A stretch of DNA of 9,122 nucleotides from Chloroflexota bacterium (GTDB taxonomy: Bacteria; Chloroflexota; Limnocylindria; QHBO01): contig JAOUHE010000063.1 of assembly GCA_029865285.1 (NCBI GenBank), forward strand, positions 1 to 9,122, read 5' to 3'. Every line of letters begins with the position of its first letter. The first letter of the stretch is position 1. Below are positions 1 through 5,931 of the stretch, one piece after another. Below the pieces are notes generated by a model. The model searched no databases. It saw only the letters and a list, made by a program, of their open reading frames with translations, and was not told the DNA's origin. The position numbers were made by a program, and so were the translations under genes.

Positions 1-32
1 ACGAGCGGGCCCGACGCACCGGTCCGCGCGAC

Positions 33-740
33 ATGAGCGTCGAGGTCACCACCCGGTACCGCGTGATGCGTGCCATCGACCGTGCCGTGGTGCGCTTGCT
101 GTTCGACATCCGCGTCGAGGGGATCGAGCACTGGCCCGCCGCACCGTTCTGCCTGGTCCTCAACCATCACAACGGCTGGGACCCGATGCTCGCCCTGGCG
201 GCCACGCCGCTGCGGCCTCGCATCACCTGGTTCGGGCCGAAAGAGGCCGACTTCTCGCGCGGCTTCAGGAACCGGGTGATGGCCTTCTACGGCGGCGCGA
301 TCCCCTACAACCCGGAGAAGACGACGCTCACCTCGGCGGTGCGCGCGGTGCGCCGCGTCTTTTCCTCCGGCGGCGTGCTCGGCATCTTCGCCGAGGGGAC
401 GGCCGGCTTCCGCGAGACCGAGTTGCTCCCATTCGAGGACGGTGCCGTCGCCTTCGCCTCCGCCAGCGGCGTACCGATCCTGCCGTGCGCCATCGTGGGG
501 AGCACCTTCATGTGGTTCCGCAGCCAGGTCATCTTCCGCTACGGCCCGCCGATCCCAACCGATGGGCTGCGCGGCCGCGATGGACGAGCAGAGCTGGACG
601 AGCGCGTCCGCCAGGCGATGCTCAACCTGCTCCCGGACAAGGAGCCGCGGTTGCGACGCCGGCGGCCGCTGCGCTTCCTGGGGGATCTCCTGACCGGTCC
701 GGCGGACGTCGAGCGCCGACGCGCCGAGCTGGGCGAGTAG
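33..740 (+). CDS. PlsC-like 1-acyl-glycerol-3-phosphate acyltransferase family protein
   Basis: This 235-residue protein has the layout of the lysophospholipid acyltransferase family, which transfers an acyl chain to lysophosphatidic acid or a related acceptor at the inner membrane face. The catalytic HX4D box is visible as His45 to Asp50 in NHHNGWD. A block II-like GAIPYNP stretch lies at about 88-94, the EGT box in FAEGTAGFRE (Glu121-Thr123) and a GVPILPCAIVG block at about 146-156. The C-terminus is arginine-rich, which may help membrane association. No clear transmembrane helix is seen. The substrate cannot be told from sequence. The ATG at 33 is preferred because an ATGA here could overlap the stop (34-36) of an upstream reading frame, as at other junctions in this window. 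The frame is open to the window edge, so a longer start or a fusion to an upstream domain is not excluded. Confidence 0.88.
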   Translation: MSVEVTTRYRVMRAIDRAVVRLLFDIRVEGIEHWPAAPFCLVLNHHNGWDPMLALAATPLRPRITWFGPKEADFSRGFRNRVMAFYGGAIPYNPEKTTLTSAVRAVRRVFSSGGVLGIFAEGTAGFRETELLPFEDGAVAFASASGVPILPCAIVGSTFMWFRSQVIFRYGPPIPTDGLRGRDGRAELDERVRQAMLNLLPDKEPRLRRRRPLRFLGDLLTGPADVERRRAELGE

Positions 741-744
741 CGGC

Positions 745-750
745 TAGGAT
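745..750 (+). promoter_or_regulatory. Possible -10 element for a leaderless transcript (membrane protein gene)
   Basis: TAGGAT fits the bacterial -10 pattern TANNNT and lies 7 bases before the GTG at 758. Transcription would then start at or next to the start codon. A GGAGG at 752-756 is only one base from the GTG, too close to act as a normal ribosome binding site. No convincing -35 box is seen. This is an inference from spacing and from repeats of the pattern at other genes here. Confidence 0.35.
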
Positions 751-757
751 CGGAGGC

Positions 758-1030
758 GTGCTCCCCCTCATCTGGGCCCTCTTCGCGATCTGCACGGTGG
801 GCGGCTTCATCACCATCGCGGCGTACTGGCTCGACGTGCAGGACCGGCCCGACATCACCTTCCGAGCCCGCGTGGCGTGGTCGGTGGGGATCTTCCTCTT
901 CCCGGTGACGATCCCCGCCTACGCGTTCCTGGGCGGTCCGGGCTGGCCGCGCTTCCTGCGCGTCGCGGCCTTCCTGCCGGCCGTGGCCGTCGCCCTCTTC
1001 TTCGCCTTCCGGACCGGGCTGATCAACTAG
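758..1030 (+). CDS. Small three-helix membrane protein of unknown function
   Basis: The frame encodes 90 residues starting at GTG 758. Three hydrophobic segments are clear: about residues 3-25, 38-58 and 66-84. They are separated by a polar loop (LDVQDRPDITFRAR) and a short GGPGWPRF loop. There are no catalytic motifs, no cysteine pair and no lipobox, so I do not recognise a family. It lies 17 bases after the acyltransferase gene on the same strand and may be co-expressed with it. The frame is open far upstream, but GTG 758 is the only start codon that avoids long overlap with the acyltransferase, and the hydrophobic pattern begins exactly there. The strongly membrane-like composition makes it more likely to be real than a GC-rich chance frame. 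Confidence 0.65.
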   Translation: MLPLIWALFAICTVGGFITIAAYWLDVQDRPDITFRARVAWSVGIFLFPVTIPAYAFLGGPGWPRFLRVAAFLPAVAVALFFAFRTGLIN

Positions 1031-1043
1031 CCGGCTGATCGTC

Positions 1044-1061
1044 GCGCCGCCGATGCGGCGC
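1044..1061 (+). terminator. Perfect 7-bp GC hairpin between genes, terminator-like without a U-tract
   Basis: GCGCCGC (1044-1050), a CGAT loop (1051-1054) and GCGGCGC (1055-1061) form a perfect stem 13 bases after the stop of the membrane-protein gene. It is not followed by a run of T (the next bases are TGATTCCCG), so it is not a classical intrinsic terminator. It could be a weak or U-less terminator, an mRNA 3' end protector, or chance in GC-rich DNA. Confidence 0.35.
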
Positions 1062-1079
1062 TGATTCCCGTCACAACCG

Positions 1080-1085
1080 TATCAT
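1080..1085 (+). promoter_or_regulatory. Possible -10 element for a leaderless M20 peptidase transcript
   Basis: TATCAT is a good -10 match (TANNNT) and ends 6 bases before the ATG at 1092, in an otherwise GC-rich gap. No Shine-Dalgarno sequence precedes the ATG. The position would place the transcription start at or within a base of the ATG. No -35 box is recognisable. It lies just after the hairpin at 1044-1061, as expected for a new transcription unit. Confidence 0.4.
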
Positions 1086-1091
1086 CGGTCC

Positions 1092-2513
1092 ATGACCACC
1101 CCCACGCGCGGTGCAGATGCCGCCCTCGCCTATCTGCGCGACCATGCCGACGAGCACCTGAAAGGGCTCGACGATCTCCTCCGCATCCCGTCGGTGAGTG
1201 CCGATCCCGAACTGCGCGACGAGTGTCGCCGAGCAGCCCGGTGGGTCGCCGACGAGCTGACCCGCATCGGCGCCGATCACGCGCTGTTGACCGACACCAG
1301 CAGTCACCCGATCGTGACCGCCGACTGGCTGCACGCCGGCCCGGACAAGCCCACGGTGCTGATCTACTGCCACTACGACGTGCAGCCGACCGACCCGCTG
1401 GACGAGTGGGTGCGTCCGCCGTTCGAGCCGCGCTACGAGAACGACATCGTCTACGCGCGCGGCTCCGGCGACGACAAGGGCCAGCTGTTCATGCACATCA
1501 AGGCGGCCGAGGCCTGGATCCGCGGGGCGGGCGGCTCCCCGGTGAACCTGCGCTTCTTCTTCGAGGGCGACGAGGAGCACGACAGCCGGCCATCTGAGCA
1601 CTTCGTGGCCAACCACCCGGAGCTCCTGCAGGCCGACATCTGCCTCGTCAGCGACTCGGACATGGCCGATGACGACGGCACACCGGCGATCACTTACGGC
1701 CTGCGCGGCATCGCGTACTGGGACGTGAAGGTCTCCGGACCAATGCAGGACCTGCACTCCGGTCAGTTCGGGGGTGGGGTCGACAACCCAGCCACCGTGC
1801 TGGTGCAGATGCTCGCCTCGCTGGTCGATGCCGATGGACGCTGCACGGTACCGGGCTTCTACGACCGGGTCCGCGACCTGACCGATGCCGACCGTGCCGC
1901 CTACGCGGCACAGCCATTCGACGCCGAAGACTGGGCGCAGCGGATCGGGGTGAGCGGCCCGAAGGATGGTGAGCGCGGCTACACGCTGCTCGAGCGGATG
2001 TCCGGCCGCCCCACCTTCGACATCAACGGCCTGTCGGGCGGCTATTCGGGCGAGGGGAGCAAGACGATCATCCCGGCTTGGGCGGCGGCAAAGATCAGCA
2101 CGCGCCTCGTGCCCGACCAGGACCACCTCGAGATCGAGCGGGCGATGATCAAGCACCTCGAGGCGATCGCACCACCGACGGTCGAGGTGACGGTGACCCC
2201 CATCCAGGGCGGACAGCCACTCGTCACGCCGCTCGACCACCCTGGCTGCCTCCTCGCCGCCCGGGCCCTGGAGAAGGCGTTCGGCAAGGCGCCGCTCTTC
2301 CACCGCTCCGGCGGGTCGATCCCGGTCGTGGCAGCGATGGACACGCTGCTGGGCCTGAAGAGCGTGATGGTCGGCTTCGCCAGCCCAAACGGCAACTTCC
2401 ACTCACCCAACGAGTGGATGCCACTGGCCAACTACCGCGGCGGGATGGATGCGCTGGTCCACCTGTGGGACGAGCTCGGGGGCGTGACACCCGGGGAGCT
2501 GCGCGGAACGTGA
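1092..2513 (+). CDS. M20 family metallopeptidase (carnosinase/CNDP-like dipeptidase)
   Basis: This 473-residue protein has the two-zinc M20 peptidase fold with an inserted dimerisation domain, at the usual length for the dipeptidase (CNDP-like) branch. All metal and catalytic positions are visible: His94 and Asp96 in CHYDVQP, bridging Asp127 in RGSGDDKG, Glu161 (general base) and Glu162 in EGDEEHDS, Asp188 in SDSD, and His437 in HSPNEW. His222 in DLHSGQFGG is the histidine that reaches across the dimer in this family. There is no signal peptide, so it is probably a cytoplasmic enzyme cleaving dipeptides or similar small amide substrates. The true substrate cannot be read from sequence. The EGDEEHDS segment is a variant of the more common EGEEEIGS. 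Its stop overlaps the start of the following regulator gene by four bases. Confidence 0.92.
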   Translation: MTTPTRGADAALAYLRDHADEHLKGLDDLLRIPSVSADPELRDECRRAARWVADELTRIGADHALLTDTSSHPIVTADWLHAGPDKPTVLIYCHYDVQPTDPLDEWVRPPFEPRYENDIVYARGSGDDKGQLFMHIKAAEAWIRGAGGSPVNLRFFFEGDEEHDSRPSEHFVANHPELLQADICLVSDSDMADDDGTPAITYGLRGIAYWDVKVSGPMQDLHSGQFGGGVDNPATVLVQMLASLVDADGRCTVPGFYDRVRDLTDADRAAYAAQPFDAEDWAQRIGVSGPKDGERGYTLLERMSGRPTFDINGLSGGYSGEGSKTIIPAWAAAKISTRLVPDQDHLEIERAMIKHLEAIAPPTVEVTVTPIQGGQPLVTPLDHPGCLLAARALEKAFGKAPLFHRSGGSIPVVAAMDTLLGLKSVMVGFASPNGNFHSPNEWMPLANYRGGMDALVHLWDELGGVTPGELRGT

Positions 2514-3154
2514 CCGGCGACGACCCCTGGCTGGCGCTCGGGGCGGCCGCCCGGCTGGTGGGCGTCGGGTCCGACACGCTGCGCCGCTGGGCGGACACTG
2601 GAAAGGTCGAGAGTTACGTCACGCCCGGCGGCCACCGACGCTTCCTGCGGTCGAGCCTCGAGGCGATGATCAACGCGCCGCGCCGACAGCGATACGGCGT
2701 GGAGCGGCTCACCGGGTCCGCGGGAACCATCTCCGGCGAGGTTCACCGCCGGGTGGCACGCGGCGCCGGGGCGGCACAGCCGTGGCAGGCGCGCCTCTCC
2801 GCTGAGCAGCGGGGCGAGTTCCGCCGCTGGGGGCAGCGCACCTTCAACCTCGTCCTGGAGTACGCGGCGGCCGGAAAGCGCTCGGAGCGGACCCTGCTCC
2901 TCGGCGAGGCGGAGCGGATGGGTGCACTCTACGGGGCTGAGGCATCAAAGGCCGGCCTCTCGCTGGCCGAGGCGGTGGAGGCGTTCCTCTTCTACCGCAC
3001 GCCGGTGCTCGAGGCGATCGCCGCCCACCTGCGGCGCCGCGCCGCGGACCTGTCAGATCTCTCCGCCGCCTACCGGGAGGCGACCGCGGCCATCGACGGG
3101 GTGCTGACCGCCCTGGTCAGCTCATACCGCGAGGGCGCTCCGGACCAGCCCTAG
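2510..3154 (+). CDS. MerR/BldC-type DNA-binding regulator with a helical C-terminal domain
   Basis: The product is 214 residues from GTG 2510, which overlaps the TGA of the M20 peptidase (GTGA), implying translational coupling. Residues 8-54 form an excisionase/BldC-type winged helix: helix-turn-helix around ARLVGVGSDTLRRWADTG, then the wing TPGGHRRF (38-45), typical of this group. Residues 55-95 look like a flexible basic linker. Residues 97-206 are predicted helical; a GLSLAEAVEAFLFYR stretch (149-163) recalls the helical N-terminal domains of RsbR/PucR-type regulators, but that is a weak resemblance by eye. It may sense a ligand or partner. Targets are unknown; autoregulation with the peptidase gene is possible. 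Earlier in-frame starts would run deep into the peptidase gene and are rejected. Confidence 0.82.
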   Translation: MTGDDPWLALGAAARLVGVGSDTLRRWADTGKVESYVTPGGHRRFLRSSLEAMINAPRRQRYGVERLTGSAGTISGEVHRRVARGAGAAQPWQARLSAEQRGEFRRWGQRTFNLVLEYAAAGKRSERTLLLGEAERMGALYGAEASKAGLSLAEAVEAFLFYRTPVLEAIAAHLRRRAADLSDLSAAYREATAAIDGVLTALVSSYREGAPDQP

Positions 3155-4287
3155 TCGACTCGGTAGAGGTCGGTCCCCGTCGTGTTCAGGCGTTCGCCGC
3201 CTGATTCGCTGCAGATCACGATGTCCTCGATCCGCGCGCCCCACTGCCCGGCCACGTAGATCCCCGGCTCCACACTGAAGGCGTTGCCGGGCACGAGCGG
3301 CTCGGGGTTTGCGGTGAACAGGTACGGCTCCTCGTGGGTCTCCATGCCGATGCCGTGACCGGTCCGATGGAAGAACTGCTCCCCGTACCCCGCCTCGTCG
3401 ATGATCTGGCGGGCGGCACGATCGATCTCCCCGGCAGCCACGCCCGGCGCCACCGCGGCACAGGCCGCGGCCTGTGCCTGGCGGAGCACCTCGTAGAGGG
3501 CGGCAAAGTCGGGCGGCGGGTCGCCGATGAAAGCGGTGCGCGTCGTGTCGCTGCAGTACCCCGCCCGGGTCCCGCCGATGTCGAGCACGATCGCGTCACC
3601 GGCCTCGATGATTCGCCCTCCCGGGCCGTGGTGCGGGCTGGCCGAGTTCGGTCCGGACGCGACGATCGCGAAGTCGGCGGCGTCATGCCCGGCCTCGACC
3701 AGCAGGTCGTTGATGCGCCGGCTCACCTCCGCCTCGGTCCGGCCGGAGAGGCGCTCCGCGGTGATCGCCAGCATCGCGGCATCCGCGGCAGCGGCGGCGG
3801 CGCGCAATCGGTCAAGCTCGGGCTCCTCCTTGACGCGCCGCAGTGCACTCATGGCGTGACCTGCCTCGACCAGTTCGGCCGGATCGAGCGCGGCGCGCAG
3901 GCGAAGCACGAAACTGGCCCACATCTGGTCCTGGACGGCAACGCGCAGGGCGCCCGGAAGGCGGGCCGCGACCTCGCCCACCGAGTCGGCACCTTCGCCG
4001 CACGGCACGATCTCCAGGCCATCGGCCAGGGCGCCGAGTTCGTGGCGGGCCAGCGGCTCCTCGAGGCGCGGCAGGATCAGCGACGGCGATCCCTGTGCCG
4101 GAATTAGCAGGCAGGTAAGGCGTTCGAGCGCCGGCGCGCGGTAGCCGAGCAGGTACGCGTAATCGGCGGACGGAGAGATCAGCAGCGCATCGACACCGCG
4201 GGCACGCGCCTCTCCGGCAGCCCGGGCGAGGCGTCCGGCGTAGACGCTGTCGGGAAGGCGATCGGCGGCGACGGAGATGACGGCCAC
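3151..4287 (-). CDS. M24 family metallopeptidase (Xaa-Pro aminopeptidase/dipeptidase-like)
   Basis: This 378-residue protein has the PepP/PepQ arrangement: an N-terminal creatinase-like domain (about 1-145) and a C-terminal pita-bread catalytic domain (about 155-370). The five dinuclear metal ligands are present: Asp236 (VLDIGG), Asp247 (CSDTTRT), His311 (RTGHGIG), Glu340 (VEPGIY) and Glu354 (RIEDIV). His220 and His318 (THEEP) are the usual substrate-side histidines. It should remove N-terminal residues before proline or cleave Xaa-Pro dipeptides in the cytoplasm; which of the two is not decided by sequence. It starts with GTG 4287, 9 bases after the Mec gene, so it can be the last gene of the minus-strand block, or have its own promoter (see 4294-4299). 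Its stop shares a CTAG with the stop of the converging regulator gene. Confidence 0.9.
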   Translation of the reverse strand: MAVISVAADRLPDSVYAGRLARAAGEARARGVDALLISPSADYAYLLGYRAPALERLTCLLIPAQGSPSLILPRLEEPLARHELGALADGLEIVPCGEGADSVGEVAARLPGALRVAVQDQMWASFVLRLRAALDPAELVEAGHAMSALRRVKEEPELDRLRAAAAAADAAMLAITAERLSGRTEAEVSRRINDLLVEAGHDAADFAIVASGPNSASPHHGPGGRIIEAGDAIVLDIGGTRAGYCSDTTRTAFIGDPPPDFAALYEVLRQAQAAACAAVAPGVAAGEIDRAARQIIDEAGYGEQFFHRTGHGIGMETHEEPYLFTANPEPLVPGNAFSVEPGIYVAGQWGARIEDIVICSESGGERLNTTGTDLYRVD

Positions 4288-4293
4288 GCGCGA

Positions 4294-4299
4294 AGGTTA
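4294..4299 (-). promoter_or_regulatory. Possible -10 element before the M24 peptidase gene
   Basis: On the minus strand TAACCT lies exactly 6 bases before the GTG at 4287, the spacing also seen at the M20 and SufS genes. Its TAA doubles as the stop codon of the Mec gene, which makes a chance match more likely. No Shine-Dalgarno sequence is evident between it and the GTG. Confidence 0.27.
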
Positions 4300-4722
4300 C
4301 CCGATCGTCAGCGGGACCTCGAAGGCGTGGCCACGATGGATCCGCCAGGCGCGCAGTGCACTCTCGGGAGGCGCATCGGCGTTCGCGAGGCTGGCCAACA
4401 GGTAGAACGCGTCGGGATACATCGCCGCCCGGCGGTCGGTGGCGGATGGGACGGCGGCGGATCGCGTGTGACTGTGGAAGATGGCGACCAGGTCCTCGCC
4501 GGCATCATCGATCGCGAATGTGATCCGCACCAGGTCCTCGGGATGGACGCTGTAGCGCAGAGGCGATGCCTCGGCGTTACGAGTCGGATGGAAGGCGGTG
4601 GCACGTCCGTCGGCGATCGACCCCGCGAGCAGGCCGCAGGCCTCGTACGGGAGTTCCGCGCGCGCGTGGGCGAGGAGCTCCGCAGCGACGGCCGAAGGGA
4701 TGGCCAGGCCGTGGTCGCTCAC
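4297..4722 (-). CDS. mec: Mec-type JAMM/MPN+ metalloprotease acting on CysO
   Basis: The product is 141 residues from GTG 4722, which overlaps the cysM stop (GTGA). A complete JAMM zinc site is present: Glu27 in YEACG, then His83-Ser-His85, Ser93 and Asp96 with the exact HxHx7Sx2D spacing. In Mycobacterium tuberculosis the homologous Mec+ hydrolyses the CysO-cysteine adduct, freeing cysteine and regenerating CysO. The adjacent cysM and cysO genes strongly support that role here. Because this CysO has two residues beyond its Gly-Gly, the enzyme may also trim the precursor, as the JAMM protein QbsD does for QbsE in thioquinolobactin synthesis; that is inference. The frame stays open upstream into cysM, but the shorter start gives the normal family length and a coupled junction. 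Cytoplasmic; no signal peptide. Confidence 0.87.
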   Translation of the reverse strand: MSDHGLAIPSAVAAELLAHARAELPYEACGLLAGSIADGRATAFHPTRNAEASPLRYSVHPEDLVRITFAIDDAGEDLVAIFHSHTRSAAVPSATDRRAAMYPDAFYLLASLANADAPPESALRAWRIHRGHAFEVPLTIG

Positions 4723-5651
4723 CACAGGAGTGAGCTCTCCAGCTCGGTCTCCAGCTCCTCGATCTCCCGTGTCCACAGGTCGGTGGAGAGGTACTTCCAG
4801 CCACCGTCTGCGAGGAGCATGACCACGTTGCCCGACTCCATCTCGGCGGCGACCCGCAGGGCAACGTGCACCACGGCGCCGCACGAGAGGCCGGCGAAGA
4901 TCCCCTCGTCGCGCATGAGGCGACGGAGGCCGATGAGGGCGTCCCGGTTGCTGACCAGGTACCGATCGTCGAGGACCGACTGGTCGAGCACGGGTGGCAC
5001 GAACCCCTCGTCGAGCGAGCGCAGCCCCTGCACCTCCTCCCCGGGGAGCGGCTCGGCGGCGACGATGCGCACGCCCGGCCGCGCGCGCTTCAGGAAGTGG
5101 CCCACCCCGGTCAGCGTGCCGCCGGTGCCGAGCCCGGCCACGAAGACGTCGATCTCCGGGACCACCGCGAGGATCTCGGGGCCGGTCGTCTCCTCGTGCG
5201 CGCGCGGGTTGGCCGGGTTGCCGTACTGGTACGGCATGTAGATGGTCGGGTCGGCATCGGCCATCTGCTGGGCGAGGCGGATGGCGCCGTTCGAGCCTTC
5301 TGCACCCGGGGAGTAGACGATCTCGGCGCGATACAGGTTCAGCAGCTGCGTGCGCTCGGCGGTGGTGTTGTCCGGCATGACGATCCGCACCGGATGGCCG
5401 AGCAGGCTCCCCACCAGCGCGAGGCTGATCCCGGTGTTGCCGCTCGACGGCTCGATGATCGTCTGACCGGGGCGCAGGGCGCCACTGGCGCGCGCCTCGG
5501 TGATCATGGACCGCGCGATGCGGTCCTTCACCGAACCGGTCGGGTTGGCGCCCTCGAGCTTGGCGTACAGGCGAACCGCCGAGGACGGGGCGAGGCGCCG
5601 CAACTCGACCATCGGCGTGCCGCCGATCGCATCCAGCAGGTCGCCCGGCAT
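4719..5651 (-). CDS. cysM: CysO-dependent cysteine synthase (O-phosphoserine sulfhydrylase), CysM type
   Basis: This 310-residue enzyme is a fold-type II PLP protein of the cysteine synthase family. Lys42 in NPTGSVKDR should bind PLP, SSGNTG (69-74) is the substrate carboxylate loop, GLGTGGTLTG (173-182) binds the cofactor phosphate, and Ser256 faces the pyridine nitrogen. It resembles mycobacterial CysM rather than CysK: Arg211 in GLRSLDEGF matches the arginine that selects O-phosphoserine there, and the GWKYLST stretch (284-290) with a short C-terminal tail is shared. It should use the CysO thiocarboxylate as sulfur donor to make CysO-cysteine. It starts 4 bases after cysO. A GGAGGG at 5665-5670, formed by the Gly-Gly codons of cysO, lies 13 bases before the ATG, rather far for a ribosome binding site, so coupling to cysO is likely. 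Confidence 0.93.
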   Translation of the reverse strand: MPGDLLDAIGGTPMVELRRLAPSSAVRLYAKLEGANPTGSVKDRIARSMITEARASGALRPGQTIIEPSSGNTGISLALVGSLLGHPVRIVMPDNTTAERTQLLNLYRAEIVYSPGAEGSNGAIRLAQQMADADPTIYMPYQYGNPANPRAHEETTGPEILAVVPEIDVFVAGLGTGGTLTGVGHFLKRARPGVRIVAAEPLPGEEVQGLRSLDEGFVPPVLDQSVLDDRYLVSNRDALIGLRRLMRDEGIFAGLSCGAVVHVALRVAAEMESGNVVMLLADGGWKYLSTDLWTREIEELETELESSLLW

Positions 5652-5655
5652 CGGG

Positions 5656-5931
5656 CTAGCGCGACCCTCCCGCCATGGCGGGCAGCAGGATCACCGTGTC
5701 GTCAGGTCCGACCGGTGTGTCGAGGCCCTCCCGATAGCGGACGTCCCGGTCGTTCACGTAGACGTTGACGAATCGGGAAAGCTGGCCTTCATCGGTTACC
5801 CGATCACGAAGGGCCGGGTGGCGGGCGAACAGGTCGTCGAGGACCGCCGCGACCGTTGCGCCGACCGCGTCAACAGTGCGAGCGCCGCCGACCGTCTCGC
5901 GCAGAACGGGCGGGATGCGGACCGTGCTCAT
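5656..5931 (-). CDS. cysO: CysO-like sulfur carrier protein (MoaD/ThiS ubiquitin-like fold) with a Gly-Gly-Ser-Arg end
   Basis: The product has 91 residues and resembles mycobacterial CysO along its length, notably FVNVYVNDRDVR (54-65) and the terminal ILLPAMAGG (81-89). As a beta-grasp carrier it would be adenylated on its terminal glycine by the E1 domain encoded just upstream, converted to a thiocarboxylate and used by CysM. Unlike CysO of M. tuberculosis, which ends in Gly-Gly, this protein continues with Ser90-Arg91 before the TAG; I re-read these codons directly. The glycine carboxylate is therefore not free in the primary product, so removal of two residues is expected, probably by the JAMM protease of this operon. 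The ATG at 5931 overlaps the stop of the rhodanese-E1 gene (ATGA). A longer frame upstream is only a shadow inside that gene. Confidence 0.9.
   Translation of the reverse strand: MSTVRIPPVLRETVGGARTVDAVGATVAAVLDDLFARHPALRDRVTDEGQLSRFVNVYVNDRDVRYREGLDTPVGPDDTVILLPAMAGGSR

Noticed and set aside
1..36. Possible 3' end of an upstream gene ending in TGA at 34-36, overlapping the acyltransferase ATG
   Set aside because: Eleven open codons at the window edge cannot be assigned to any family, and other frames are equally open. It is used only as weak support for the ATG at 33.
1071..2402. A 443-codon open frame on the minus strand opposite the M20 peptidase gene
   Set aside because: It is complementary to a gene with every catalytic residue intact, and its translation is rich in Arg, Val, His and Gly without recognisable motifs. 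Long antisense frames are expected in DNA this GC-rich.
3142..3176. GGACC/GGTCC inverted repeat across the convergent junction, considered as a bidirectional terminator
   Set aside because: Only five pairs with a 25-base loop and no T-run on either strand; not better than chance in this composition.
4723..4884. Upstream extension of the mec frame to 195 codons
   Set aside because: It overlaps the conserved C-terminal part of cysM in another frame. GTG 4722 gives the normal JAMM protein length and a GTGA coupled junction.
4866..5768. A 300-codon plus-strand frame opposite cysM
   Set aside because: Shadow of a fully conserved enzyme gene; the translation is His, Arg, Gly and Asp-rich with no motifs.
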